20,479 nt of DNA from Eubacterium sp. UBA3279 (GCA_002361775.1 DETV01000007.1:1-20479), one strand, 5' to 3'. Shown: positions 6,065 through 15,093, numbered from the stretch's first letter. Made by a program: numbers and translations. The notes: generated by a model not told the origin, from the sequence alone.

Positions 6065-8155
6065 TTATTCTTCACCGGAATCCAGTTTACTTGCTCTTGC
6101 TGCAATTTCTCTTTCCTGAACATCAGAAGGAGCTTGCTCGTAGCGGACAAATGTATAGGAGAAATCACCTGCGCCGCCTGTCATAGAACGAAGTACTGTG
6201 GAATATCCATAAATCTCCAGTTCCGGAACATCTGCTTCAATAACAGTATATCCGTCTCTGTCCGGATTCATACCCAGAACACGGCCACGGCGTTTATTCA
6301 GATCTCCCATAACATCTCCTGTAAATTTATCCGGAACACGTACTTTCATATTTACGATAGGCTCCAGAAGGATAGGAGAAGCTGCCAGAAAACCATCTTT
6401 GAATGCCATGCGGGTAGCTGTTTTGAATGCCATCTCGGAAGAATCCACCGGATGATAAGATCCATCATACAATACCGCTTTCACACCTACTACCGGATAA
6501 GCAGCCAAAGGTCCTGATACTACAGATTCCTGTAATCCCTTTTCTACTGCCGGGAAATAGTTCTTCGGAACGGCGCCGCCCACAACAATCTGTTCAAACT
6601 CATAAGCTTCCTCCAGATTGCCGGAAGGTTCGAATGTCATCTTTACATGACCATACTGTCCATGACCACCGGACTGTTTCTTATATTTTTTATCAATATC
6701 AGATTTTTTACGGATTGTTTCACGGAAAGCAACTTTCGGTTTGGAAATTTCCACATTTACTTTATACTGTTCCTGCAATTTGCTGACAATAACATCGATA
6801 TGCTGATCTCCCATACCATAAAGCAATGTCTGATGGTTAGCAGAATCATTCACAATCTTCATTGTAAGATCTTCCTGGCACATTTTAGACAGCGCTTGAG
6901 AAATCTTGTCCATATCAGCTTTATTCACAGCTTTATACCGTTTGCATGTATAAGGAGTGGAAATCTCCGGTTTTCCATACATAACCGGTACTGCCTTTGT
7001 AGCCAGACTGTCACCGGTACGCAGCTCATTTAATTTTGCCACAGCGCCAATATCTCCGGCATGAAGTTCAGTCACCTCTACAGGTCTGGAACCTTCCATT
7101 ACATATAATTTACCCAGTTTCACTTCCACATCCTGATCCACATCATAAAGTACGTCTCCTGATTTAATAACACCGGAACATACCTTTAACAGAGAATATT
7201 TTCCCAGGAAAGGATCTACGATTGTCTTAAATACAGTAGCAGATTTTGCTTTCGTAAAATCGTAATTTGCCTCAAAAATTTCACTGGTACTCTTAATGAT
7301 ACCAGCCCGCTCTCTCTGGTTTGGACTTGGGAAATATCCACAGATATCATCCAGAAGAATCTTTACACCCTGCAGATTCACAGGAGATCCCATACATACA
7401 GGAACAATACTTCCATCGCCTACACACATAGCCAGCGCTGCAGAAATTTCAGTTACTGAGAATTCATCTCCTTCAAAATAACGATCCATAAATTCTTCAC
7501 TGGTCTCAGCAACTGCTTCCAGAAGAATCTCTCTGTATTTCTCCAGATACTCTTTAGAATAATCAGGGATCGGACACTCTTCTTTTCTGTCTCTGTCAAT
7601 ATATCTGCGGCCTTTATTCTTAACAATATTGATATATCCCACGAACTTTTCATTTTCACGAATCGGCATATGAAGAGGTGCAATACGTTTTCCGTAAAGT
7701 TCCGTCAGATCTTCCACTACCTGACGATAACTTACATTATCGATATCCATCTCTGTTACAAAAATCATGCGGGGCAGTTTATATTTTTCGCACAACTCCC
7801 ATGCTTTCTGTGTTCCCACCTGTACGCCTGCTTTACCGGAAACCACGATCACCGCTGCATCAGCGGCAGCTACTGCTTCTTCTGCTTCTCCTACAAAGTC
7901 AAAGAAACCAGGAGTATCTAAAATATTAATTTTTACCTTATCCCACTGAATTGGCACGGTAGAGGTACTGATTGAGAATTTACGTTTAATTTCCTCTTTA
8001 TCAAAATCACTGATGGTATTTCCATCTGCTACCTTACCCAGTCGATTTGTAATACCTGAAAGATAAGCCATAGCTTCTGTCAGTGTAGTCTTTCCTGCTC
8101 CGCCATGTCCAAGCAGCACTACATTTCTTATTCGGTCTGTTCTAAAAACGTCCAT
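6065..8155 (-). CDS. Elongation factor G-like translational GTPase (EF-G paralogue)
   Basis: This 696-residue protein has the full EF-G layout: a GTPase domain, domain II, and domains III-V ending in a normal EF-G C-terminus. The P-loop is GHGGAGKTT (16-24), G3 is DTPG (80-83) and the G5 region is CMGSP. The G4 position reads TEMD (134-137) where canonical EF-G has NKMD. The GHGGAGKT P-loop and the KRKFSIST switch region, in place of ERGITI, mark it as a divergent second EF-G rather than the housekeeping FusA, which normally sits with rpsL, rpsG and tuf. Such paralogues act on the ribosome, but their exact job varies. The ATG at 8155 has GGAGG eight bases upstream; the TTG at 8170 overlaps that site and is rejected. 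It is monocistronic with its own promoter. Confidence 0.93.
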   Translation of the reverse strand: MDVFRTDRIRNVVLLGHGGAGKTTLTEAMAYLSGITNRLGKVADGNTISDFDKEEIKRKFSISTSTVPIQWDKVKINILDTPGFFDFVGEAEEAVAAADAAVIVVSGKAGVQVGTQKAWELCEKYKLPRMIFVTEMDIDNVSYRQVVEDLTELYGKRIAPLHMPIRENEKFVGYINIVKNKGRRYIDRDRKEECPIPDYSKEYLEKYREILLEAVAETSEEFMDRYFEGDEFSVTEISAALAMCVGDGSIVPVCMGSPVNLQGVKILLDDICGYFPSPNQRERAGIIKSTSEIFEANYDFTKAKSATVFKTIVDPFLGKYSLLKVCSGVIKSGDVLYDVDQDVEVKLGKLYVMEGSRPVEVTELHAGDIGAVAKLNELRTGDSLATKAVPVMYGKPEISTPYTCKRYKAVNKADMDKISQALSKMCQEDLTMKIVNDSANHQTLLYGMGDQHIDVIVSKLQEQYKVNVEISKPKVAFRETIRKKSDIDKKYKKQSGGHGQYGHVKMTFEPSGNLEEAYEFEQIVVGGAVPKNYFPAVEKGLQESVVSGPLAAYPVVGVKAVLYDGSYHPVDSSEMAFKTATRMAFKDGFLAASPILLEPIVNMKVRVPDKFTGDVMGDLNKRRGRVLGMNPDRDGYTVIEADVPELEIYGYSTVLRSMTGGAGDFSYTFVRYEQAPSDVQEREIAARASKLDSGEE

Positions 8156-8187
8156 ATGTAATACCTCCAAATTTTTTGTATGTATAT

Positions 8188-8216
8188 ATCTTACTAAAAC
8201 TTTATGTATTTTTCAA
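8188..8216 (-). promoter_or_regulatory. Sigma-A promoter of the EF-G-like gene
   Basis: TTGAAA (8211-8216) and TAAGAT (8188-8193) on the minus strand are 17 bases apart, giving a start near 8181 and a leader of about 25 bases. It is one half of a 311-base divergent intergenic region (8156-8466). The other half holds the aro promoter. The stretch between, 8217-8338, is AT-rich with no gene seen. Confidence 0.75.
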
Positions 8217-8338
8217 GTAATTTATCAAATATTGACAATTATTTTCTGCATTTCTTTCTTCTCGTCTGAATCTTTTTCACTAATTTTTTGATAAATTCGA
8301 ACAATTTTAGTCATTTTACCCTTTTTACGGCTTGTTTT

Positions 8339-8352
8339 TCGCTTTAAAGCGA
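8339..8352. promoter_or_regulatory. 14-base perfect palindrome upstream of the aro promoter (possible operator)
   Basis: TCGCTTTAAAGCGA is its own reverse complement. It ends seven bases before the -35 element of the aro operon promoter. Perfect palindromes here often bind dimeric regulators. No regulator gene is adjacent, so the binding protein is unknown. Confidence 0.4.
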
Positions 8353-8359
8353 TAAATTA

Positions 8360-8388
8360 TTGACTTTTTTCTTTCTCTGCTTTACAAT
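8360..8388 (+). promoter_or_regulatory. Sigma-A promoter of the aromatic amino-acid operon
   Basis: TTGACT (8360-8365) and TACAAT (8383-8388) have a 17-base spacer. The start is predicted near 8395, leaving a leader of about 70 bases before the DAHP synthase ATG. I see no T-box sequence, leader peptide or terminator hairpin in that leader, so control is probably at initiation or by enzyme feedback. Confidence 0.8.
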
Positions 8389-8466
8389 AAAACCTATCGT
8401 AACAATTCAGTTTTACCGTTACCGGATACTAAAACACATAAAATAAGAAAATATGAGGATACGTAT

Positions 8467-9492
8467 ATGATCATAGTAATGAAACCAAATGCACCGGAAA
8501 GTGCAATTCAATCTATAACCCAGATAATCTGTTCCAAGGGTCTGCAGACTCATCTGTCCCAGGGCGAACAGGTTACTATTATCGGCGTTGTGGGAGACAA
8601 AAGAAAGCTTAACAACCAGAATATTGAAGTTATGCCCTATGTGGATAAAATTGTTCCCATCACAGAAAGTTATAAACTGACCAATAAGAAGTTTCATCCC
8701 CAGGCTTCCAGAATTAAAGTGGGAAATTATGAGATTGGTCCGGACACACTTACCATCATGGCAGGACCCTGTGCAGTAGAGACAGAAGAACAGCTTATGG
8801 AAATTGCCCGGGCAGTAAAAAAAGCCGGCGCCCAGTTTGTCCGTGGAGGCGCTTATAAGCCAAGAACTTCCCCTTACTCCTTCCAGGGTCTGGAAGAAGA
8901 AGGGCTCCGATATATGGAAGAAGCAAAAAAAGAAACTGGTCTGGCTACTATTTGTGAAGTAATCAGTGAAGAAGCGATTGAAGCTGCCGCAAAATACGTT
9001 GATATGATCCAGATCGGCGCAAGAAATATGCAGAACTTTCAGCTGCTCAGAGAAGCAGGCCGTTCCGGTCTTCCCGTACTCTTAAAGAGAGGGTTGGCAG
9101 CCACCATCGACGAATGGCTCAACGCCGCAGAGTACATTATGGCGGAAGGCAATTCCAATATTGTCCTTTGCGAACGAGGGATCCGTACTTATGAAACCAC
9201 TACCAGAAACACACTGGATCTGAGCGCTGTGCCGGTGATTCGTTCCAAAACCCATCTGCCTGTTATCGTAGATCCCAGTCATGCCACCGGAGTGGCCGCT
9301 TACGTACCTCCTCTGGCAAAAGCCGCTATCGCCTGTGGAGCAGATGGATTAATGATCGAAGTCCATAACGATCCGGCCCACGCTCTGTCTGACGGTCCCC
9401 AATCTCTCACTTTCTCACAATTTGATGAACTGATGCACGAGATGAAAGCTTATATCCAACTGGCAGACAGAAAACTTCAGATAACACTGTGA
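8467..9492 (+). CDS. aroF: 3-deoxy-7-phosphoheptulonate (DAHP) synthase, type I-beta with regulatory domain
   Basis: It catalyses the first step of the shikimate pathway, phosphoenolpyruvate plus erythrose 4-phosphate to DAHP. Residues 1-70 form the N-terminal ferredoxin-like regulatory domain, as in the Thermotoga maritima enzyme, where this domain mediates tyrosine inhibition. The barrel follows, with GPCAVE, RGGAYKPRTSPYSFQG, LLKRG and VDPSHATG. The metal ligands fall at Cys102, His272, Glu298 and Asp309, the same numbering as the T. maritima enzyme from memory. The 341-residue length is normal. The ATG at 8467 has GAGG eight bases upstream. It is the first gene of a three-gene operon with prephenate dehydrogenase and EPSP synthase. 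Confidence 0.97.
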   Translation: MIIVMKPNAPESAIQSITQIICSKGLQTHLSQGEQVTIIGVVGDKRKLNNQNIEVMPYVDKIVPITESYKLTNKKFHPQASRIKVGNYEIGPDTLTIMAGPCAVETEEQLMEIARAVKKAGAQFVRGGAYKPRTSPYSFQGLEEEGLRYMEEAKKETGLATICEVISEEAIEAAAKYVDMIQIGARNMQNFQLLREAGRSGLPVLLKRGLAATIDEWLNAAEYIMAEGNSNIVLCERGIRTYETTTRNTLDLSAVPVIRSKTHLPVIVDPSHATGVAAYVPPLAKAAIACGADGLMIEVHNDPAHALSDGPQSLTFSQFDELMHEMKAYIQLADRKLQITL

Positions 9493-9514
9493 TAAGGAGA
9501 AAGGATTATTTATC

Positions 9515-10615
9515 ATGGAAGAACATTTTTGCGTTGGATTTATTGGTCTTGGACTGATTGGCGGTTCTATTGCCAAGTCTTTGAAGCGATTTTTCCCACA
9601 GGTGGAAATCTGCGCCTATACCCGCACAGAAGCCACCTTGGATCAGGCTGTGGCCGAAGGGGTGGTAGATATAAAATGTACAAAAGAAGATCCCAATTTT
9701 CAGAAATGCCGCTATATCTTCCTTTGCGCTCCTGTAAATGATAATATCGCATATTTATCCTGGCTAAAAGACCATATGGCGCCGGATTGTATTATTACGG
9801 ACGTGGGAAGCGTAAAAGGAGAAATACATAAAGCTGTTCAGGACCTTCATCTGGATGGTAATTTTATTGGCGGACATCCTATGGCCGGATCCGAAAAAAC
9901 AGGATATGAAAATGCCACAGATTTTCTTATTGAAAATGCCTACTATATCCTGACTCCCGGTGGTGAAATTGATATTATCCGTCTCACAGATTTTATGGAA
10001 CTGATCACTTCCCTGGGAGCCATCCCCCTGGTACTTACCTGCGAAGAACACGATTATATTACAGCGGCTGTCAGTCACCTTCCACATATAATCGCTTCTA
10101 CTCTGGTGAATGCCATCCAGAAAATGGACACTCCCGAGGAAAATATGAAACTGATCGCTGCCGGCGGTTTTAAAGATATTACCCGTATTGCCTCTTCATC
10201 ACCTACCATGTGGCAGCAGATCTGCCAGGAAAATAAAGAAATGATTTCCCGGGTATTGGATGAATATATACGACTGATCGTACAGGCAAAATACTGGATT
10301 GACAATGAAGAAACTTCTGATATTTATCAGCTTTTCAGCAACGCCAAAGATTATCGGGATTCTATCCCCTATTCTACCAAGGGCGCTATAGAAAAAATAT
10401 ATGCCATTTACTGCGATATATATGATGAAGCTGGCGGAATTGCAACAATCGCCACACTATTGGCAATGAATAACATCAATATAAAAAATATCGGAATCAT
10501 ACATAACAGGGAATTTGAAGAAGGGGTTCTTCGTATCGAATTTTACGAGGAAGAAGCTTGTCTGAAAGCAGAAACAGTTTTGATTGAAAGAAATTATAAT
10601 ATACAAAAACCATAA
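9515..10615 (+). CDS. tyrA: Prephenate dehydrogenase with C-terminal ACT domain
   Basis: It oxidatively decarboxylates prephenate to 4-hydroxyphenylpyruvate, the committed step to tyrosine. The NAD-binding Rossmann motif is GLGLIGGS (11-18). The GGHPMAGSEKTG block (119-130) and SHLPH (187-191) supply the substrate-binding and catalytic histidines of the family. Residues 307-366 form an ACT domain (GGIATIATLLAMNNINIKNI), the usual site for tyrosine feedback. There is no chorismate mutase domain, so it is monofunctional. The ATG at 9515 lies 22 bases after the DAHP synthase stop, with AAAGGA nine bases upstream and AAGGAG further back. The gap to EPSP synthase is 19 bases. No pheA or chorismate mutase gene is in the window. 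Confidence 0.97.
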   Translation: MEEHFCVGFIGLGLIGGSIAKSLKRFFPQVEICAYTRTEATLDQAVAEGVVDIKCTKEDPNFQKCRYIFLCAPVNDNIAYLSWLKDHMAPDCIITDVGSVKGEIHKAVQDLHLDGNFIGGHPMAGSEKTGYENATDFLIENAYYILTPGGEIDIIRLTDFMELITSLGAIPLVLTCEEHDYITAAVSHLPHIIASTLVNAIQKMDTPEENMKLIAAGGFKDITRIASSSPTMWQQICQENKEMISRVLDEYIRLIVQAKYWIDNEETSDIYQLFSNAKDYRDSIPYSTKGAIEKIYAIYCDIYDEAGGIATIATLLAMNNINIKNIGIIHNREFEEGVLRIEFYEEEACLKAETVLIERNYNIQKP

Positions 10616-10634
10616 GCACGAGGAGGTAATGACT

Positions 10635-11915
10635 ATGGAATTTCGGAAACCTTCTTCCCCTTTACGGGGAGAAATTACTGTCCCCGGTGACAAATCTATT
10701 TCCCACCGGGCAGTTATGTTTGGCGCTATTTCTCATGGAACCACCCGAGTCACTAATTTTTTACAGGGTGCAGATTGTCTTTCCACCATTTCCTGTTTTC
10801 AGAAGATGGGAATTGTCATCGAAAATACACCTTCAGAAATTATAGTTCACGGAAAAGGACTCCATGGTCTTCTGCCTCCTGCCGATTATCTGGATGCAGG
10901 CAACAGTGGTACCACCACAAGGCTGATCAGCGGAATTTTGGCGGGGCAAAACTTTACTTCCTGCCTGACAGGAGATGCTTCGATTCAAAGCCGCCCTATG
11001 GGACGGATTATCACTCCCCTTTCCCAGATGGGCGCTTCCATTGAAAGTATCCGGGGAAATAACTGTGCTCCTTTGAAAATTCAGGGACACTCTCTTCATG
11101 GCATCCATTACGATTCGCCTGTGGCCTCTGCCCAGGTAAAATCCTGTGTTCTTCTGGCAGGTCTCTACGCAGATGCTCCCACCAGTGTTACAGAACCCTT
11201 CCTTTCCAGAAATCACACAGAACTGATGCTGGCACATTTTGGCGCCAAGATTACTTCACATCAGACCACAGCCACAATACAGCCGGAGCCCACGCTACAC
11301 GGAGCTGACATCTCTGTTCCCGGGGATATCTCTTCTGCTGCTTATTTCATTGCCGCAGCTCTTCTGGTTCCCGGTTCAGAAGTTCTTATAAAGCATGTGG
11401 GAATTAATCCTACCAGAGATGGCATTCTTCGGGTATGTAAAGATATGGGAGGAGATATTCAACTTTTGAATTCCACCACTACCGGAGGCGAACCCACAGC
11501 AGATCTTCTTGTTCGTCACAGTTCTCTTCACGGCACTGTAATTGAAGGAGAGCTGATTCCCACATTGATCGATGAGATTCCCATCATTGCCATTCTGGCA
11601 GCCTGTGCAGAAGGAACAACAATCATCCGGAACGCAGAAGAACTGAAAGTAAAAGAATCCAATCGACTGCGTATCATGGTAGATGAACTCACGGCCATGG
11701 GATGTGATATTGAAGAAACAGAAGACGGAATGATCATTCACGGAGGAAAACCTCTGCATGGAGCTGTTATTGACAGCCGACTGGATCACCGTATCGCCAT
11801 GTCTTTCGCTGTTGCCGGACTGGCTGCCGAAGGGACCACCCAACTGCTGCGGGCCGACTGCGTAAATATCTCCTATCCCAACTTCTATGAAGAGTTGGCT
11901 AAACTGACAGAATAA
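10635..11915 (+). CDS. aroA: 3-phosphoshikimate 1-carboxyvinyltransferase (EPSP synthase)
   Basis: It transfers the enolpyruvyl group of phosphoenolpyruvate to shikimate 3-phosphate, the sixth step of the shikimate pathway. The 426-residue length is typical. Substrate-binding motifs are visible: PGDKSISHRA (17-26), DAGNSGTTTRL (87-97), IQSRPMGRI, SAQVKSC and LKVKESNRL. The residue matching E. coli Gly96 is glycine (Gly92), the form usually associated with glyphosate sensitivity; the resistant CP4 enzyme has alanine. That is inference. I chose the ATG at 10635 because AGGAGG (10621-10626) is eight bases upstream; the ATG at 10629 is only two bases away and the frame before it encodes no EPSP synthase sequence. 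It is the last gene of the operon, with a strong terminator after it. Confidence 0.97.
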   Translation: MEFRKPSSPLRGEITVPGDKSISHRAVMFGAISHGTTRVTNFLQGADCLSTISCFQKMGIVIENTPSEIIVHGKGLHGLLPPADYLDAGNSGTTTRLISGILAGQNFTSCLTGDASIQSRPMGRIITPLSQMGASIESIRGNNCAPLKIQGHSLHGIHYDSPVASAQVKSCVLLAGLYADAPTSVTEPFLSRNHTELMLAHFGAKITSHQTTATIQPEPTLHGADISVPGDISSAAYFIAAALLVPGSEVLIKHVGINPTRDGILRVCKDMGGDIQLLNSTTTGGEPTADLLVRHSSLHGTVIEGELIPTLIDEIPIIAILAACAEGTTIIRNAEELKVKESNRLRIMVDELTAMGCDIEETEDGMIIHGGKPLHGAVIDSRLDHRIAMSFAVAGLAAEGTTQLLRADCVNISYPNFYEELAKLTE

Positions 11916-11923
11916 AATATCGC

Positions 11924-11966
11924 AAAAAACCAGAACGGGACTTTATCATCCTGTTCTGGTTTTTTT
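11924..11966. terminator. Bidirectional terminator between aroA and the histidine-phosphatase gene
   Basis: CCAGAACGGGA (11930-11940) pairs with TCCTGTTCTGG (11949-11959) with one G-U pair and an eight-base loop. A run of six A precedes it and seven T follow, so it can end the plus-strand aro operon and the minus-strand pheST operon. It lies in the 60-base gap between two convergent genes. Confidence 0.92.
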
Positions 11967-11975
11967 AATTATTTC

Positions 11976-12626
11976 TTATCTCATCCCGGTTCCATAAAAA
12001 TCCACAATATCCCCGGCATCATAATACACCTTATCCAATTCCACAATCACCGGTTTTCCATCCTGAATATCTACAATGGAAACCGAACAATTGGCAGGAA
12101 CATGATCCAGCCAAAAACTGTGTTCTCCCTCGATCATATGATACAACAAAGCTCTGCTGGCACATCCATGGGAAGCGATCAGAATGGTTTTATCCTGATA
12201 CCCCGGTGTGGAAATAAGTTCTTCATAAAATGATTTCGTTCTTTCCAGAACCTGAGCTATGGATTCTCCTCCCGCCGGCGGCTCATAAGCAAAGGGATCT
12301 TTGAAAAAATTGGGGAAATCTTTAGATGGTATTTCATAATTATCCTTCCGGCAGCATAGACCTTCCCATTCTCCAAAAGTAATCTCCTGGATTCTCTCAT
12401 CGGTAATCAGCGGCACATTTTTTCCGGCGCAGACAATCTTCGCCGTGTCCACTGCCCGCTTCAGAGGACTGGAAATTGCCAGATCAAAGGATATGTCTTT
12501 CATTCCCCCGGCAGTGACCTGGGCAAGACGGATACCATTTTCATTTAATTCGATATCCGCTCTGCCCTGCAGACGCCCCTGGGTATTCCAGACCGTTTCC
12601 CCGTGTCTGATAATATATATTCTCAT
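11976..12626 (-). CDS. Histidine phosphatase family protein (phosphoglycerate mutase-like)
   Basis: This 216-residue protein belongs to the two-histidine phosphatase branch. The phosphoacceptor motif is RHG at residues 7-9 (His8), followed by a GRLQGRAD block. SSPLKRA carries the second conserved arginine, GEWEGL the acid residue, and ASHG the second catalytic histidine. The substrate cannot be assigned: relatives include phosphoglycerate mutases, alpha-ribazole phosphatase and sugar phosphatases. No cobalamin or glycolysis genes are adjacent. The ATG at 12626 has GGGAG about ten bases upstream. It begins 36 bases after the pheT stop with no terminator between, so it is likely the third gene of the pheST operon and under phenylalanine T-box control. 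Confidence 0.92.
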   Translation of the reverse strand: MRIYIIRHGETVWNTQGRLQGRADIELNENGIRLAQVTAGGMKDISFDLAISSPLKRAVDTAKIVCAGKNVPLITDERIQEITFGEWEGLCCRKDNYEIPSKDFPNFFKDPFAYEPPAGGESIAQVLERTKSFYEELISTPGYQDKTILIASHGCASRALLYHMIEGEHSFWLDHVPANCSVSIVDIQDGKPVIVELDKVYYDAGDIVDFYGTGMR

Positions 12627-12662
12627 TTACTTTTATTCTCCCAAAGACAATTTACATCTTTA

Positions 12663-15080
12663 TCACTGACGAAGCTGAATTCCCAGACTTTCCAGACCAT
12701 TGAGAATCTTCTTCATAGCGCTGGTTACTTCTGCCTCTTCCAATGTTTTCTCTTTCGAGCGGAAAGTAATAGAGTATGCTACAGATTTATAACCCTCCTG
12801 AATCTGGCTTCCCTCATAAATATCAAAGAGTTCATAATTTTCCAGGATTTTTCCGCCTCTCTGCGCAATCATATGTTCAATCTGTCCTACCATAACTTCC
12901 TTGGGTACTACCATGGAAATGTCACGGTTAACAGCCGGGAATTTAGCAATTCCTTCATATTTTCTGTCAAAAGTAGCATGTTTCACCACATTCAGAATAT
13001 CTAGCACTGCCACATACGCTCTTGTACCGATTCCATAAGTATCAGCTACTGCAGGATGAACTTCTCCCAGATAACCAATCACATTACCTTCATAACAGAT
13101 GAGAGCCTGACGTCCAGGATGGAGAAATGTTTTACCTGCTTTTGGATCGTAATCCACTTTCTTATGCATACCTACCTGATCGAAGAACTCTTCTACCACA
13201 CCTTTCATATCAAAGAAATCTCCGTCTCCATACATTCCCAGAGTAAACATCATACGTTCCTCTGGCAGTTCTGTCAACGGCAGTGATTTTGGAAGATATA
13301 CATTTCCCAACTCATAAAGACGAACATTTTTATTTCTTCTGTTATAATTTGTTGCCAGAGAAGTCAGCATACCGTTCAGAGAAATAGTTCTCATAATACT
13401 GAAATCTTCTCCCAGAGGATTGGAAATAGTAATTGCATTTCTCAGCTCATCTCCCTCGGGAATCTGAAGCTTTTCAAATACCTTGGGGCTTTCAAAAGAA
13501 TAGCAATATCCCTGAGAAAATCCACAGTATTCTGCCACATCCCTTGCTACCTCTTCAATCCGAAGCTTAAATGGTAATTTACCTGTGGTAGCTTCTCCCT
13601 TTGGCAATGTGGTAGGAATATTGTCATAACCATAAAATCTTGCCACTTCCTCCGCAATATCTGCTGTTCGGAAAATATCATGACGGAATGTGGGCGCTAC
13701 AATTTCATTTGTGTTTTCATCATAAGCCAGTTCCACTTTTTCCAGATAAGAAAGCATCTGTTCTCTGGAAAGCTCTGTTCCCAGAAGATCATTAATCTTT
13801 TCCGGCTCAAAAGGAACTCTTACAGGTTCTTTTTTCTTGCTGTACACATCTACCATACCGCCTACAACTTCACCGGCGCCCAATTCTTCCATCAACTGGC
13901 AGGCGCGGTCAATTGCTGCCTGAGCGTTATTCGGATCTAATCCCTTTTCAAATTTACCGGAAGCATCGGTACGAAGTCCTATTCTTTTTGCAGACAGACG
14001 AATGTTTGGTCCGTCAAAGCAGGCTGCTTCAAACAATACGGTGTGTACATCATCTGTTATCATGGAATTTTCACCGCCCATGATACCTGCAATACCTACC
14101 GGTTTTTCACCGTCGCAGATCATCAGCACATTTTCATCCATGGTGCGTTCCTGACCATCCAGAGTGACAAACTTTTCATCTTTTTTTGCACAACGAACTA
14201 CAATCTCATGATTTGCAATTTTATCCAGATCGTAAGCGTGCATAGGCTGACCGTACTCTTCCATTACATAATTGGTGATATCCACCAGGTTATTGATAGG
14301 ACGAATACCATTTGCAGCCAGACATCTCTGCATCCATTTTGGAGAAGGGCCGATTTTAATATTTTTTACAACCCTTGCGCAATAACGAGTACAAAGATTC
14401 CTATCTTCCACGCTTACTTTCACGTAATCTTCAACTTTTTCATCATTTCCGGTTTCTTTTACTACAGGAGGAACAAATTCTTTGCCAAAAGTAGCTGCTG
14501 CCTCTCTGGCAATTCCCAATACACTGTAACAATCTACACGGTTCGATGTGATCTCATATTCAAAAACCACATCTTCCAGTCCCAGTGCTTTGATGGCGCT
14601 TTCTCCCACAACTGCATCTTCCGGGAAAATATAAATTCCATATTCCGGCGCTTCCGGATACATTTCTCTTGTAGAACCCAGTTCCTCTATGGAGCAGAGC
14701 ATTCCGTAAGAATCCACGCCTCTTAATTTACCCTCTTTAATCTTCACTCCTCCGAGAGTTTTTTTACCGTCATGACCTCCGGCAACTCTTCCTCCGGGAA
14801 GTACCACCGGAACCTTATCCCCCTCTTTTACATTGGGAGCGCCGGTAACGATCTGAGTCACTTTATCTCCTACGTTCACCTGACAGATAATCAATTTATC
14901 TGCATCCGGATGTTTTTCAATTTTTTCAATCTGACCAATTACAATATTTTCCAGATCAGCATCCAGCTTCTCATAGCCTTCCACCTTTGTTCCGGACAAT
15001 GTCATAGCATCTGTATATTCCTGTGCAGTCACATCCAGATCCGGGACAAACATTTTAATCCATGATAATGATGTATTCAT
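12663..15080 (-). CDS. pheT: Phenylalanyl-tRNA synthetase beta subunit
   Basis: It is the large subunit of the heterotetrameric enzyme that charges tRNA-Phe. The 805-residue length is typical. An N-terminal tRNA-binding OB fold occupies about residues 40-150 (IGQIEKIEKHPDADKL, then QIVTGAPNV). The B3/B4 region follows, where editing of mischarged Tyr-tRNA-Phe takes place in characterised enzymes, then B5. A C-terminal ferredoxin-like anticodon-binding domain covers roughly the last 95 residues (FPAVNRDISMVVP). The ATG at 15080 has AGGAGG upstream and lies 13 bases after the pheS stop, so the subunits are translated from one message. It has no promoter of its own. Confidence 0.98.
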   Translation of the reverse strand: MNTSLSWIKMFVPDLDVTAQEYTDAMTLSGTKVEGYEKLDADLENIVIGQIEKIEKHPDADKLIICQVNVGDKVTQIVTGAPNVKEGDKVPVVLPGGRVAGGHDGKKTLGGVKIKEGKLRGVDSYGMLCSIEELGSTREMYPEAPEYGIYIFPEDAVVGESAIKALGLEDVVFEYEITSNRVDCYSVLGIAREAAATFGKEFVPPVVKETGNDEKVEDYVKVSVEDRNLCTRYCARVVKNIKIGPSPKWMQRCLAANGIRPINNLVDITNYVMEEYGQPMHAYDLDKIANHEIVVRCAKKDEKFVTLDGQERTMDENVLMICDGEKPVGIAGIMGGENSMITDDVHTVLFEAACFDGPNIRLSAKRIGLRTDASGKFEKGLDPNNAQAAIDRACQLMEELGAGEVVGGMVDVYSKKKEPVRVPFEPEKINDLLGTELSREQMLSYLEKVELAYDENTNEIVAPTFRHDIFRTADIAEEVARFYGYDNIPTTLPKGEATTGKLPFKLRIEEVARDVAEYCGFSQGYCYSFESPKVFEKLQIPEGDELRNAITISNPLGEDFSIMRTISLNGMLTSLATNYNRRNKNVRLYELGNVYLPKSLPLTELPEERMMFTLGMYGDGDFFDMKGVVEEFFDQVGMHKKVDYDPKAGKTFLHPGRQALICYEGNVIGYLGEVHPAVADTYGIGTRAYVAVLDILNVVKHATFDRKYEGIAKFPAVNRDISMVVPKEVMVGQIEHMIAQRGGKILENYELFDIYEGSQIQEGYKSVAYSITFRSKEKTLEEAEVTSAMKKILNGLESLGIQLRQ

Positions 15081-15093
15081 AATCCTCTTCCTC

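Noticed and set aside
8155..8170. TTG start five codons upstream for the EF-G-like gene
   Set aside because: The TTG abuts the GGAGG ribosome binding site, which is correctly spaced for the ATG at 8155.
8232..8237. A second TTGACA on the plus strand in the divergent intergenic region
   Set aside because: No -10-like hexamer lies 16-18 bases downstream. The promoter at 8360-8388 is complete and better placed for the aro operon.
14043..14726. A 227-codon open frame on the plus strand inside pheT
   Set aside because: Antisense shadow of a well-supported synthetase gene, with the same odd composition as the other reverse frames.
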